Below the pieces are notes generated by a model. It was given only the letters and a program-made list of their open reading frames with translations. It ran no database searches and had not been told where the DNA came from. A stretch of DNA of 55,204 bases from Nostoc linckia z4 (GTDB lineage: Bacteria; Cyanobacteriota; Cyanobacteriia; Cyanobacteriales; Nostocaceae): NCBI RefSeq assembly GCF_002608075.1, contig NZ_LAHA01000052.1:1-55204 (forward strand). The letters run 5' to 3'. This document shows, piece after piece, positions 43,014-51,547 of the stretch (position 1 is its first letter; every line of letters begins with the position of its first letter). Made by a program: the position numbers and the translations under genes.

Positions 43014-44435
43014 ATGACAAAACCAATAGAAGTCCGCAACCCCCGAACTGGCAAATATGATTACGTAATTATTCCGCCGCCTCCCAGGTTACTGGTGCAG
43101 AAATGTAAGCGTATGCGTCGGGCGCAGGTTCATTGGCAACAATTGGGTATTGAGGGGAGAATTGAAGCTTTACAACAGTGGAAGGAAGCGATACTATCTA
43201 CACGCGATCGCTTAACGGAAGCTTTGGTAAATGATACTGGCAGATTATCAACTTCAATATTAGAAATCGATTCTTTTCTCTCTAGCATTGACCGTTGGTG
43301 TAGGCTAGCCCCAGAGTTGCTGCAAGAATCTGCAAAAAACACAGCAATTCCTTTTATCGCTTTACAACAAGCATCAGTACCTTATCCTTTAGTTGGCGTT
43401 ATTAGCCCGTGGAACTTTCCCTTATTACTGTCTACTATTGATACCATTCCCGCATTGTTGGCGGGTTGTGCCGTTATTGTCAAACCGAGTGAAATTGCTC
43501 CCCGCTTCGTAGCACCACTGATTAGAGCACTCAACGCTGTGCCCAAATTGCGCCATATTTTAACTTTTGTTGAAGGAGCAGGGGAAACCGGGGCTGGTTT
43601 AATTGAAAATGTAGATTTGATATGCTTTACAGGTAGCGTTGCCACAGGAAAAAAAGTAGGCCAAGCAGCTGCTAAACAATTTATTCCAGCTTTTTTGGAA
43701 TTAGGTGGAAAAGATCCAGCGATCGTTTTAGAATCAGCCAACTTAGACTTAGCAACCTCAGCTATATTGTGGGGTTCGGTGGTCAATACCGGACAATCAT
43801 GCTTATCAATTGAACGAGTTTACGTTGCAGAATCAATATTTGAAAAGTTTTACCATCTACTAATAGCTAAAGCTTCTCGCCTGAAGTTAGCTTATCCCAC
43901 CCTTGAAAATGGAGAAATTGGCCCCATCATAGCCGAAAGACAAGCAGTCATTATTAGCGACCATCTTTTAGACGCAGTGGAAAAAGGAGCAGTAATTCAC
44001 TGCGGTGGCGTTATTGAAGACTTGGGTGGTGGTTGGTGGTGTCGTCCCACAGTGCTGACTCAGGTCAATCATTCCATGAAAGTAATGACTGAAGAAACTT
44101 TCGGCCCTCTAATGCCAATTATGCCTTTTGCCACAGTTGAACAAGCAATATCTTTAGCAAACGACTCCATGTATGGACTGAGTGCGGCGGTATTTGCTGA
44201 ATCAGAGGCAGAAGCCTTAGAAGTTGCCCAGTATATAGATGCAGGTGCTATCAGTATTAACGATGCTGCACTCACCGCCATTATGCACGAAGGAGAGAAA
44301 AACGCCTTTAAATTCTCTGGACTTGGAGGTTCGCGCATGGGTGCAGCAGCAATAAAGCGGTTTACGCGGAAAAAAGCTTATTTGATTAAAACCAATGCCA
44401 GTAATGACCCGTGGTGGTTTGGGAGTGGGGAATAG
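43014..44435 (+). CDS. Aldehyde dehydrogenase family protein
   Basis: This is an NAD(P)-dependent aldehyde dehydrogenase of 473 residues. The oxyanion Asn is in SPWNFPL, the general base Glu in LELGGKDP and the catalytic Cys in NTGQSCLSIERVYV. The coenzyme-binding ICFTGSVATGKKVG and the late EETFGPLMPIMPF are also seen, so the active site looks complete. Substrate is not evident from sequence. It is third in a plus-strand row after the RCCR homologue and the nitrilase-fold protein, which suggests, but does not prove, a joint catabolic role. The ATG at 43014 is directly behind an AACTCCT array, with no normal ribosome binding site. Confidence 0.9.
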   Translation: MTKPIEVRNPRTGKYDYVIIPPPPRLLVQKCKRMRRAQVHWQQLGIEGRIEALQQWKEAILSTRDRLTEALVNDTGRLSTSILEIDSFLSSIDRWCRLAPELLQESAKNTAIPFIALQQASVPYPLVGVISPWNFPLLLSTIDTIPALLAGCAVIVKPSEIAPRFVAPLIRALNAVPKLRHILTFVEGAGETGAGLIENVDLICFTGSVATGKKVGQAAAKQFIPAFLELGGKDPAIVLESANLDLATSAILWGSVVNTGQSCLSIERVYVAESIFEKFYHLLIAKASRLKLAYPTLENGEIGPIIAERQAVIISDHLLDAVEKGAVIHCGGVIEDLGGGWWCRPTVLTQVNHSMKVMTEETFGPLMPIMPFATVEQAISLANDSMYGLSAAVFAESEAEALEVAQYIDAGAISINDAALTAIMHEGEKNAFKFSGLGGSRMGAAAIKRFTRKKAYLIKTNASNDPWWFGSGE

Positions 44436-44577
44436 GGCATTGGGCATTGGGCATGGGGCATGGAGACTGCATTTCATCCTGTTCAAAATATCTGTTTTAC
44501 CAGAGGCGATCATCTCTGGCAAAGTTTCGTCTACGCTAACCAAAGCACCTGGAAGAATTTTGATAGTTTTAGTTCAC
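44436..44577. other. Spacer after the aldehyde dehydrogenase gene
   Basis: A short GGGCATTGGGCATGGGGCAT run lies at 44436-44462, followed by unremarkable sequence. No gene is supported, although the frame here is open into the 21-bp array that follows. Confidence 0.4.
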
Positions 44578-44779
44578 AACACAAGTCCTTTAGTCAACAA
44601 CACAAGTCCTTTGGTCAACAACACAAGTTTGTTGGTCAACAACACAAGTTTGTTGGTCAACAACACAAGTCCGTTGGTTAACAACACAAGTCCGTTGGTC
44701 AACAATACAAGTCCTTTGGTCAACAACACAAGTCCGTTGGTCAACAACACAAGTCCGTTGGTCAACAACACAAGTTTTT
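44578..44779. repeat. 21-bp tandem minisatellite
   Basis: The unit AACACAAGTCCTTTGGTCAAC occurs in nine full copies plus a partial one, with variants at a few positions (CCT/CCG/TTT and GTC/GTT). A period of 21 leaves both strands open in frame (VNNTSPL repeats on the plus strand). There is no spacer sequence, so it is not a CRISPR array. Confidence 0.9.
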
Positions 44780-44822
44780 GAGACGCACTAAGTAGATGGA
44801 CATAAATAAATATAATATGTTC

Positions 44823-44910
44823 TGTCATTGCGAACGAAGCGAAGCAATCGCAAAGTCTCTGGGATTGCTTCGCTTCGCTCTCTACGAGACGCTACGCGAA
44901 CGCAATGACA
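44823..44910. repeat. 88-bp MITE-like element
   Basis: TGTCATTGCG (44823-44832) and CGCAATGACA (44901-44910) are perfect 10-bp inverted ends. The interior is itself partly palindromic (GAAGCGAAGCAATCGC against GCGATTGCTTCGCTTC-like sequence). Related ends occur in the tandem unit at 4321-4452 and near 46480-46516. Confidence 0.75.
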
Positions 44911-45067
44911 TCTTAGATTTAATCATGACTATCTACTTAGAAAGATAAGTTTAGTAAAAGATGTGCATTGATGTCACGCAAAAAAAAGTTAAAAGTATTA
45001 AAAAAACCTATAAGTCGATTTCTAGAATAGCGTTACACTCTATAACTGACTAAGCATTTATGTAGAT

Positions 45068-45538
45068 TCTCTAGCGCCTGATGAACCTAGCCGATATCCT
45101 CAAAGACTCAAATTACAAACAGTTCGCCCTATCCGCAGATTTTCAGCCTTAATTCAATCCGAGCAAAATAACCACATTTGCTCGTCTGGTTTTGCTGTTC
45201 TCAAACCAACCAAAATTGAGCCAGAAGTTTTACTAGTTTATTTGCGATCGCCTATTGTCTGCGAAATTCTGGATCTTCATACGACTGCCAGTATGTACCC
45301 AGCAATCTCAACTGAGGATTTATTGAAGATTCCAATCACTCTACCCAAAGAATCTACTCGTAAAAAAATCACAGAAAAGGTCAGAGAATCTCGCAAAGCA
45401 CGGGAGCAATCCAAGCAACTGCTAGAAATTGCTAAAACAGGAGTATAAAGAGCGATGGAAACCGATGAAGCGACAGCAACGGCTTGGATCAATCAGCAAC
45501 TTGAAGCGTTAGGAATTAACTTAACCACTACTACTTAA
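45068..45538 (+). pseudogene. hsdS: Type I restriction specificity subunit (HsdS) remnant
   Basis: A reading frame without a start codon runs from about 45050. From about 45174 it matches a half-repeat of HsdS: ICSSGFAVLKP, VYLRSPIVCEIL, MYPAISTEDLLKIPITLP and the coiled-coil REQSKQLLEIAKTGV. The frame is stopped by TAA at 45446-45448, and then continues in the same frame with RAMETDEATATAWINQQLEA to 45538, the usual sort of HsdS tail. So a nonsense change split a fragment that had already lost its N-terminal target-recognition half. No hsdM or hsdR is in the window. Confidence 0.75.
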
Positions 45539-45553
45539 CATTTTGGAGTAGCA

Positions 45554-45793
45554 ATGAAAGCAGTTAAAGTCATGGCAACGATTAATGAGCAAGGACAACT
45601 AACCTTAGATCATCCTCTCATAACAGATAAAAACAGTCGCGTAGAAGTTATTATTCTAATTTCAGAAGAGGAAGTTCTGAACGATCAATCTCAAGCAGAA
45701 GTCTTAGCAGATTTCCGCCAAGCTTGGCATGAAGCCATGACTGGGCAAACTATCCCGGTGGCTCAACTTTGGGAAGGGCTTGAAAATGACTGA
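45554..45793 (+). CDS. Type II antitoxin, RelN-like
   Basis: The 79-residue protein starts at an ATG preceded by GGAG. The N-terminal part, VMATINEQGQLTLDHPL, looks like a short AbrB/MazE-type beta strand DNA-binding segment as in cyanobacterial RelN antitoxins. The C-terminal EVLADFRQAWHEAMTGQTIPVAQLW is the helical part expected to wrap the toxin. Its stop overlaps the toxin ATG by eight bases (ATGACTGA), a typical arrangement that couples translation and lets the pair control its own operon. Confidence 0.85.
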   Translation: MKAVKVMATINEQGQLTLDHPLITDKNSRVEVIILISEEEVLNDQSQAEVLADFRQAWHEAMTGQTIPVAQLWEGLEND

Positions 45794-46160
45794 TCGGCCT
45801 TTCATTCAAGTTGAAGCTTCGCCAACGTTCAACCGAAATCTACGCGCTCTTGCCAAGAAGTATCGGAGTATTCGGAATGATATACAACCCGTCATCGAAC
45901 AACTTGAGCAGGGAGAGTTGCTAGGAGATAAAATACCTGGGGTTGGTTATGCGCTCTTTAAGTTAAGAGTCCGAAATAGTGACATTCAAAAAGGTAAAAG
46001 CGGTGGCTATCGTCTGATTTACTACGTCAAGACAGCAACGGGAATTATTTTGCTGACTGTTTATGCAAAATCTGAACAAGTCGATATTGCCGCAGATGAC
46101 ATTCAAAGCATCATTACAGAATATGAGCAACGGGCGATTGAAGATAAAGAGGATATCTAA
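45786..46160 (+). CDS. RelE/ParE-family toxin
   Basis: The 124-residue protein is a RelE/ParE-fold toxin, likely a ribosome-dependent mRNA nuclease. The family pattern is visible in FNRNLRALAKKYRSIRNDI, LLGDKIPGVGYALFKLRVRNSDIQKGKSGGYRLIYYV and a final IILLTVYAKSEQ strand. The start is the ATG at 45786, which overlaps the antitoxin stop; a TTG two codons earlier is possible. The sequence looks full length and undamaged, unlike the neighbouring remnants. The target (mRNA cleavage or gyrase) cannot be told for certain, but the basic residues near the GGYRLIY strand favour a RelE-type nuclease. Confidence 0.85.
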   Translation: MTDRPFIQVEASPTFNRNLRALAKKYRSIRNDIQPVIEQLEQGELLGDKIPGVGYALFKLRVRNSDIQKGKSGGYRLIYYVKTATGIILLTVYAKSEQVDIAADDIQSIITEYEQRAIEDKEDI

Positions 46161-46218
46161 ACAAGAGCCACCGAACCTCCTTACAACGTCCAAATTCCAA
46201 CCGAAAGATAGTAAAGCG

Positions 46219-46449
46219 ATGCAAGCCAATCTCCAAGAGCAACTTTCCCCCAATGATGCCGAAGTTATTTTAGGATGCTTACCTGAACGAATTCGCGCCG
46301 CTCTAATTGCTCGTGCTACTGAAATTGAATATCCAATCGAAGCAGTTATTGAGATGGCGTTCACGTAGTGTCTCTGAAAGAGAATCGCAAGTTTTCTCGA
46401 CACAGAGGCGTTGGGTTTTGCAGATTGCAAGCCAGAGCGTGGACAATAA
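46219..46449 (+). pseudogene. Small cyanobacterial protein gene split by an inserted repeat
   Basis: The first part, MQANLQEQLSPNDAEVILGC to YPIEAVIEMA (46219-46359), reads well and then ends at a TAG (46366-46368). Some 20 bases later another frame continues with RIASFLDTEALGFADCKPER to a TAA at 46449, a plausible C terminus for the same protein. The sequence between (GTTCACGTAGTGTCTCTGAAAG) resembles the dispersed GCGTCTC...GAGA repeat elements of this genome. I read it as a small gene of unknown function (about 70 residues) broken by a short repeat. Confidence 0.5.
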
Positions 46450-46479
46450 AACAGTCAACTGGCGATGGCAGAGGCCTTG

Positions 46480-46530
46480 TGATTGCTTTGCTCCACTTCG
46501 TTGCGCTCGCAATGACATATCGTAAGTAAT
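46480..46530. repeat. Dispersed ATTGCTTTGCTCC...CGCAATGACAT repeat
   Basis: The sequence GATTGCTTTGCTCCACTTCG through CGCTCGCAATGACAT is a half of the element at 44823-44910. It follows the split small gene directly. Confidence 0.55.
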
Positions 46531-46643
46531 TTAGCGGACATGATATCACGCCCTACTTAGAGTAACTTTATGCCCTGAGGTGAGTCGGTGGTCTATCGGA
46601 TTAAAATGTGAGCAGAATATTGTGTTTATCTCAACTCATACCT

Positions 46644-46880
46644 ATGCAAATTACCCTTAACCTCGATGAATCTCTCCTTAGCGAAGCCTTACAACTTACT
46701 AACTTCACTACCCAAGAAGAACTAGTGAATTTTGCTCTGCAAGAACTTGTACGTTCACGAAGTGACTCCTCTAAAGCATCGCACCGCAAGAAAAACCTTT
46801 TTGACCTCGCTGGACAAATTCAGTTTGCCCCAGACTTTGACCACAAAGCTCTGCGCGAGACTCGTCATGCTGCTGATTGA
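46644..46880 (+). CDS. vapB: VapB-type antitoxin
   Basis: The 78-residue protein starts at an ATG at 46644; the frame is open 12 codons further up but the shorter form has the normal N terminus (MQITLNLDESLLSEAL). The pattern LNLDESLLSEALQLTN then EELVNFALQELVRSR is a ribbon-helix-helix DNA-binding domain, as in VapB antitoxins of the DUF2191 kind. The C-terminal LFDLAGQIQFAPDFD is the part that would bind the toxin. Its stop overlaps the start of a VapC fragment (ATGCTGCTGATTGA). Confidence 0.8.
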   Translation: MQITLNLDESLLSEALQLTNFTTQEELVNFALQELVRSRSDSSKASHRKKNLFDLAGQIQFAPDFDHKALRETRHAAD

Positions 46881-46971
46881 TACATCAGTTTGGATAGTCG
46901 TCTTCCGCGATCGCAACTTTGAAACCATTGCTCAAGTAAAATCGCTTCAACACCTCCGCTTTCAACCTTGA
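46867..46971 (+). pseudogene. vapC: Truncated VapC (PIN-domain) toxin
   Basis: The start overlaps the vapB stop. The first residues MLLIDTSVWIVVFRDRN hold the first PIN-domain Asp, in the normal VapC opening. After about residue 18 the similarity ends and the frame stops at 46971, leaving about 34 codons of an expected 130 or so. The following DNA (TTTCTCCTGAAAAACCCAGAG and a CCCAATGCCC minisatellite near 47055-47090) is repeat sequence, so the rest of the toxin was lost and vapB is now without its partner. Confidence 0.7.
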
Positions 46972-47153
46972 GTTTCTCCTGAAAAACCCAGAGGCAAGTG
47001 CTACAAACCAAATTCGTTATGCTTCGTATCAGTTTTTGATAACCTTCCCCATTTCCCAGTCCCAATGCCCAATGCCCAATGCCCAATACCCCAGTTCCCA
47101 ATAATATGCGAACATAATTAAGTTGTAGCCGATCGCCTGCACTGAGGTTTAAA

Positions 47154-48434
47154 GTGGATACTATTGCCATCCCTGCTCTGAATCGCCCAATAGATGCCAC
47201 GGTGGAGATTCCTGGTTCTAAAAGTATTACTAATCGGGCATTACTTGTCGCAGCCTTGGCGCAAGGTGACTCGATTTTAGAAAATGCTTTATTTAGTGAA
47301 GACAGCAATTATTTTGCTAAATGTTTAGAGCAATTAGGCATCCCCATAACCCTAAATCCTGACCAGGCTCAAATTCAAATAGCAGGAAAGGGAGGCGAAA
47401 TTCCCGCCAAGCAGGCAGACTTATTTGTGGGTTTAGCAGGTACAGCAGCCAGGTTTATTTCGGCATTGGTAGCACTGGGTAATGGCGAATATCGTTTAGA
47501 TGGCGTTCCCCGGATGCGAGAACGACCGATGGGCGATTTACTAAAGGTCTTACAAAGTAGTGGTATAAGTGTCAACTTCCAAGGCAATGCTGATTTTATG
47601 CCTTACACCATTTACGGTGGGCAATTTTCTGGGGGACATTTTCGCTTAAAAGCTAATCAAACAAGTCAGCAACTTTCGGCTTTATTAATGATTGCGCCTT
47701 ACGCCCAACAAGACACCATTATTGAAGTTGAAGGAACATTGGTTTCTCAATCTTACGTGAAAATGACTTGTAAGTTGATGGCGGATTTTGGCGTACAGGT
47801 AGATGAAATCAGCGAAAATCAATTCCAAATTAAAGCAGGCCAGCGTTACCAGCCTCGACATTACACAATAGAACCAGATGCGTCAAATGCTTCTTACTTT
47901 TTTGCCGCCGCCGCCGTCACTGGTGGACGAGTGCGGGTAAAATATTTGACTAAACAATCTTGTCAAGGTGATATTCTTTGGCTCAACGTCTTAGAACAGA
48001 TGGGTTGCCAGGTACGTGAAGGTGATGATTATACGGAAGTTACAGGGCCAGATCAATTACAAGGTATCGATATTGACATGAATGATATCTCAGATTTGGT
48101 GCAAACTTTAGGAGCGATCGCTCCCTTTGCCTCCTCACCTGTTACCATTCGCAATGTCGAACATATTCGCTACAAAGAAACTGACCGCATTCACGCCGTA
48201 GTTACCGAATTGCGTCGTCTGGGAGTCCGGGTTGAAGAATTTGCCGATAGACTGAAGATTGAACCAGGCCCCATTACACCGGCAGCCATTGAAACTTATC
48301 ACGATCATCGCATGGCAATGGCATTTGCTGTCACAGGCTTAAAAGTTCCAGGGATTGTAATTAAAGACCCAGGTTGTACAGCAAAAACTTTTCCAGACTA
48401 CTTTACTCGATTTTTCAAAATGTTAGAACAATAA
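47154..48434 (+). CDS. aroA: EPSP synthase (3-phosphoshikimate 1-carboxyvinyltransferase)
   Basis: EPSP synthase joins shikimate-3-phosphate and PEP in the shikimate pathway. The 426-residue protein starts at GTG 47154 with GAGG upstream. Motifs include GSKSITNR at 21-28, RERPMGDLL near 122, ANQTSQQLSALLM, DMNDISDLVQT, RYKETDR, YHDHRMAM and CTAKTFPDYF; all key charged residues appear present. The PEP/glyphosate loop reads LFVGLAGTAARF (90-101), where E. coli has LFLGNAGTAMRP. Asn94, Met99 and Pro101 are thus replaced by Leu, Ala and Phe. It lies 13 bp upstream of the small lipocalin-like gene. It may be a second, divergent copy. Confidence 0.9.
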   Translation: MDTIAIPALNRPIDATVEIPGSKSITNRALLVAALAQGDSILENALFSEDSNYFAKCLEQLGIPITLNPDQAQIQIAGKGGEIPAKQADLFVGLAGTAARFISALVALGNGEYRLDGVPRMRERPMGDLLKVLQSSGISVNFQGNADFMPYTIYGGQFSGGHFRLKANQTSQQLSALLMIAPYAQQDTIIEVEGTLVSQSYVKMTCKLMADFGVQVDEISENQFQIKAGQRYQPRHYTIEPDASNASYFFAAAAVTGGRVRVKYLTKQSCQGDILWLNVLEQMGCQVREGDDYTEVTGPDQLQGIDIDMNDISDLVQTLGAIAPFASSPVTIRNVEHIRYKETDRIHAVVTELRRLGVRVEEFADRLKIEPGPITPAAIETYHDHRMAMAFAVTGLKVPGIVIKDPGCTAKTFPDYFTRFFKMLEQ

Positions 48435-48447
48435 AAGGTGAATAGCC

Positions 48448-48894
48448 ATGTCTAATATCAAAGAAGCAATGCCCGTGCTTGCCCGTCACGAAGGAGATTG
48501 GATAGGCACTTATACATTAATAGATACAGCTGGAAAAATCATTGATAGCTACGAATCTCATTTAACATGTCAATTTCCAGAAAACGGCCCTCATCCTTAC
48601 TACCAAATTAATCGCTATAAATGGGCTGACGGAAAAAAAGAAGAATACGAATTTCCCGGAATCTATAAAGATAATAAACTGTGGTTTGACACCGATCGCA
48701 TTGACGGCAAAGCCTGGGAAGCTGACAATTCCATTGTAATTTTGTGGTTTGCTTATAAGACAAACCCAGATATGAGCTTATATGAAATGATTTACATTAG
48801 TCCTGATAATAACAATCGCGCCCGTACTTGGCATTGGTTTAAAAATGGTCAAATATTTCAACGCACTCTCATTCAAGAACAACGGGTAAAATAA
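48448..48894 (+). CDS. DUF3598-like (lipocalin-fold) protein
   Basis: The 148 residues look like a small beta-barrel protein of the cyanobacterial DUF3598 kind: HEGDWIGTYTLIDTAGKIID, SHLTCQFPENG, YYQINRYKWADGKKEEYEFPG and RARTWHWFKNGQIFQRTLIQE. No catalytic motif is seen. The ATG at 48448 has AAGGTG upstream and lies 13 bp after aroA, so the two are probably on one transcript. A relation to ligand or pigment binding is possible but not shown. Confidence 0.65.
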   Translation: MSNIKEAMPVLARHEGDWIGTYTLIDTAGKIIDSYESHLTCQFPENGPHPYYQINRYKWADGKKEEYEFPGIYKDNKLWFDTDRIDGKAWEADNSIVILWFAYKTNPDMSLYEMIYISPDNNNRARTWHWFKNGQIFQRTLIQEQRVK

Positions 48895-49106
48895 AGCAGA
48901 ATTCAGAAGTCAGAATTCAGAATTCAGAACTCAGAATTTAGAAGTTTCGTAGAGTTGAATGTCCCTTACTTAACCTGAGATTTAGATCCCCGACTTTTTC
49001 AAGAAGTCGGGGATCTGGGCAGCTACTTTTGCTTAAGTAAGCGACATTCTTTCGTAGGGTGTGTTATGCCAATCCAAAATCTAAAATCTAAAATCCAAAA
49101 TCGTAT
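48895..49106. other. Spacer with short repeats before hisS
   Basis: CAGAATTCAGAA-type repeats (about 48899-48940) and a GATCCCCGACTTTTTCAAGAAGTCGGGGATC palindrome (about 48988-49018, stem of about 13 bp) are seen. The latter could end transcription from the aroA unit. A CCAAAATCTAAAATCTAAAATCC run precedes the hisS start. Confidence 0.6.
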
Positions 49107-50495
49107 ATGGCAAAAGGTGACAAAATAAACTTTTCTACTCCTAGCGGTTTCCCAGAATTTTTACCTAGCGAAAAGCGCCTAGAATTATATTTATTAGATA
49201 CCATCCGTAGAGTTTATGAAAGCTATGGATTTACACCCATTGAAACCCCAGCAGTAGAACGTTTAGAAGTCCTACAAGCTAAAGGAAACCAAGGCGACAA
49301 TATCATTTATGGAATTGACCCCATATTGCCACCAAATCGCCAAGCCGAAAAAGATAAATCCGGCGAAACTGGTTCAGAAGCAAGGGCATTAAAGTTTGAC
49401 CAAACAGTGCCATTAGCAGCTTACATTGCTCGTCACCTTAATGAATTAACCTTTCCTTTTGCCCGCTACCAAATGGATGTAGTTTTTCGCGGAGAAAGAG
49501 CAAAAGATGGGCGTTTTCGCCAGTTCCGCCAATGCGATATTGATGTAGTTGCCCGTCGGGAACTGAGCTTACTTTATGATGCTCAAATGCCTGCAATTAT
49601 TACTGAAATATTTGAAGCAATTAACATTGGTGATTTTCTTATCCGCATCAATAACCGTAAGGTTCTGACAGGTTTCTTTAAATCAGTGGGAATTGCCGAA
49701 AACCAAATTAAATCTTGTATCAGTGTTGTTGATACTTTAGAAAAAATTGGTGAAACTAAAGTCAAACAGGATTTAGAAAAAGAAGGAATTACCACAGACC
49801 AAGCTGAAAAAATCATTGAGTTTATTAAAATAGATGGCTCAGTTGATGAAGTATTAGATAAACTCAAACACTTAGCAAACAATCTTCCAGAAAGCGAACA
49901 GTTGGCTTTAGGTGTTACCGAATTAGAAACAGTAATTACAGGGGTGCGTAATCTCGGAGTTGCCGAAAATCGTTTTTGTATTGATTTATCCATTGCCCGT
50001 GGGCTTGATTACTATACTGGTACAGTTTACGAAACAACTTTATTGGGACATGAAGCCTTGGGTAGTATTTGTTCTGGTGGTAGATATGAAGAATTAGTGG
50101 GAGTATTTTTAGGTGAAAAAATGCCTGGTGTCGGCATTTCCATTGGCTTAACTCGCTTAATTAGTCGATTGTTAAAAGCAGGTATTCTCAGTACCTTAGC
50201 TGCTACACCCGCACAGGTGATGGTGGTGAATATGCAAGATGATTTAATGCCGACTTATCTAAAAGTTTCCCAACAACTGCGTCAAGCGGGAATTAATGTT
50301 ATCACTAACTTTGATAAGCGTCCTTTGGGAAAACAATTTCAATTAGCAGATAAACAAGGAATTCAATTTTGTGTAATTATTGGTTCTGAGGAAGCAGCAG
50401 CAAATAAATCTTCTCTGAAAGATTTGAAAACAGGTCAACAAGTGGAAGTTTTATTGGAAAATTTAGCAGAGGAAGTTAAACGACGGCTGACGTAA
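49107..50495 (+). CDS. hisS: Histidine--tRNA ligase
   Basis: This class II aminoacyl-tRNA synthetase charges tRNA-His. The 462 residues fit the family. Motif 1 is near RVYESYGFTPIETPAVE, motif 2 is FRGERAKDGRFRQFRQCDID, and the histidine-binding signatures RGLDYYTGTVYE and GGRYEELVG are complete. Motif 3 is GVGISIGLTRL, and the C-terminal anticodon-binding domain begins near QVMVVNMQDD. It appears fully functional. The ATG at 49107 has no strong ribosome binding site. Confidence 0.96.
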   Translation: MAKGDKINFSTPSGFPEFLPSEKRLELYLLDTIRRVYESYGFTPIETPAVERLEVLQAKGNQGDNIIYGIDPILPPNRQAEKDKSGETGSEARALKFDQTVPLAAYIARHLNELTFPFARYQMDVVFRGERAKDGRFRQFRQCDIDVVARRELSLLYDAQMPAIITEIFEAINIGDFLIRINNRKVLTGFFKSVGIAENQIKSCISVVDTLEKIGETKVKQDLEKEGITTDQAEKIIEFIKIDGSVDEVLDKLKHLANNLPESEQLALGVTELETVITGVRNLGVAENRFCIDLSIARGLDYYTGTVYETTLLGHEALGSICSGGRYEELVGVFLGEKMPGVGISIGLTRLISRLLKAGILSTLAATPAQVMVVNMQDDLMPTYLKVSQQLRQAGINVITNFDKRPLGKQFQLADKQGIQFCVIIGSEEAAANKSSLKDLKTGQQVEVLLENLAEEVKRRLT

Positions 50496-50632
50496 AAGTT
50501 CATTGATGACTTGAGTGCGATCGCTGTTAGCATAGCTTTGGCAGAAGGTTATGAGAGGTTGTTGAAAAATCAGCAAGTATACTCAAAATCTCTCGCTAAA
50601 TCTCTGTTAGTGAAATTATCTATTAAAGTTCT

Positions 50633-51547
50633 ATGAATTGGAGTGCTGCTTTACCAACTTTTTTTATCACCTTAAGGGAAGGCGTTGAAGCCGCTTTGGT
50701 TGTGGGAATCGTCTTCGCGTGTTTACAGCAAGCTCAACAACAAAAATTACAGCGTTGGGTTTACTTTGGTGTTTTCATCGGTATCTTGGCGAGTTTTGTA
50801 TTTGGTTTGCTAATTCATGTGGGATTACAAGGATTGCAGACATCTAAGCAGCTTTATGCACCTGTGTTCAAGCAACTTTTTGAGGTGGGGTTGGGTGTAA
50901 TCGCCATCGCCATGCTCAGTTGGATGCTAATTTGGATGACACGACAAGCGCGATTTCTCAAAGCTGAAATTGAAGGTTCTGTTAAAAGTGCTTTGGGGGG
51001 AACTGATAGCGCCGGTTGGGCAATTTTTAGTTTAATTTTTATTGCTGTGTTTCGCGAAGGTTTAGAAACAGCTTTGTTTATCGTTGCTAAATTCCAAGAA
51101 GGTTTGACGCCTGTTTTGGGTGCAATGGGAGGATTAGCGATCGCTGTTATCATCGGTATGCTGCTATTTAAATGGAGCATCCGAATTAATTTAAGCCGAT
51201 TTTTCCAGGTGATGGGTGTGTTACTGCTGCTAATTGTCTCCGGGTTAGTAATTTCTGTTCTGCGCCATATTGATGCTGCGGCCATTGCTTTTAGCCAAAT
51301 CAACCCAGAAGTCTTGGGTATTTGCGGACAAGGAAATACATCTTGTGTTTTAGGCCCCCAAGTTTGGGATTTCTCAACAATATTACCTGACCGAAAATTC
51401 CCCGGTATTTTGCTCAAAACCTTATTTGGTTACACCCAAAAATTGTATCTACTCCAAGCTGTGGGTTATCTACTTTTTTGGATAACCGTAGGCGGTCTTT
51501 ATTTCCGCAGTCTCAGCCAACCCAAACAATTAATTACTAATTCGTAA
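50633..51547 (+). CDS. FTR1-family iron permease
   Basis: The 304-residue membrane protein resembles the FTR1/EfeU iron transporters. The two REGxE motifs that bind ferric iron during transport are intact: LREGVEAALVVGIV near 17 and FREGLETALFI near 143. About seven membrane helices are predicted. A long loop near 215-265 contains CGQGNTSCVLG with two cysteines. The EfeO and EfeB partners of the tripartite system are not encoded nearby. The ATG at 50633 starts the protein directly into a helix. Confidence 0.9.
   Translation: MNWSAALPTFFITLREGVEAALVVGIVFACLQQAQQQKLQRWVYFGVFIGILASFVFGLLIHVGLQGLQTSKQLYAPVFKQLFEVGLGVIAIAMLSWMLIWMTRQARFLKAEIEGSVKSALGGTDSAGWAIFSLIFIAVFREGLETALFIVAKFQEGLTPVLGAMGGLAIAVIIGMLLFKWSIRINLSRFFQVMGVLLLLIVSGLVISVLRHIDAAAIAFSQINPEVLGICGQGNTSCVLGPQVWDFSTILPDRKFPGILLKTLFGYTQKLYLLQAVGYLLFWITVGGLYFRSLSQPKQLITNS

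Noticed and set aside
44578..44779. Possible CRISPR array
   Set aside because: The units are directly joined with no spacers, and no cas gene is present.
44395..44781. Plus-strand open frame with VNNTSPL repeats, and the matching minus-strand frame
   Set aside because: Both arise from the 21-bp minisatellite; no start site, signal or domain supports a gene.
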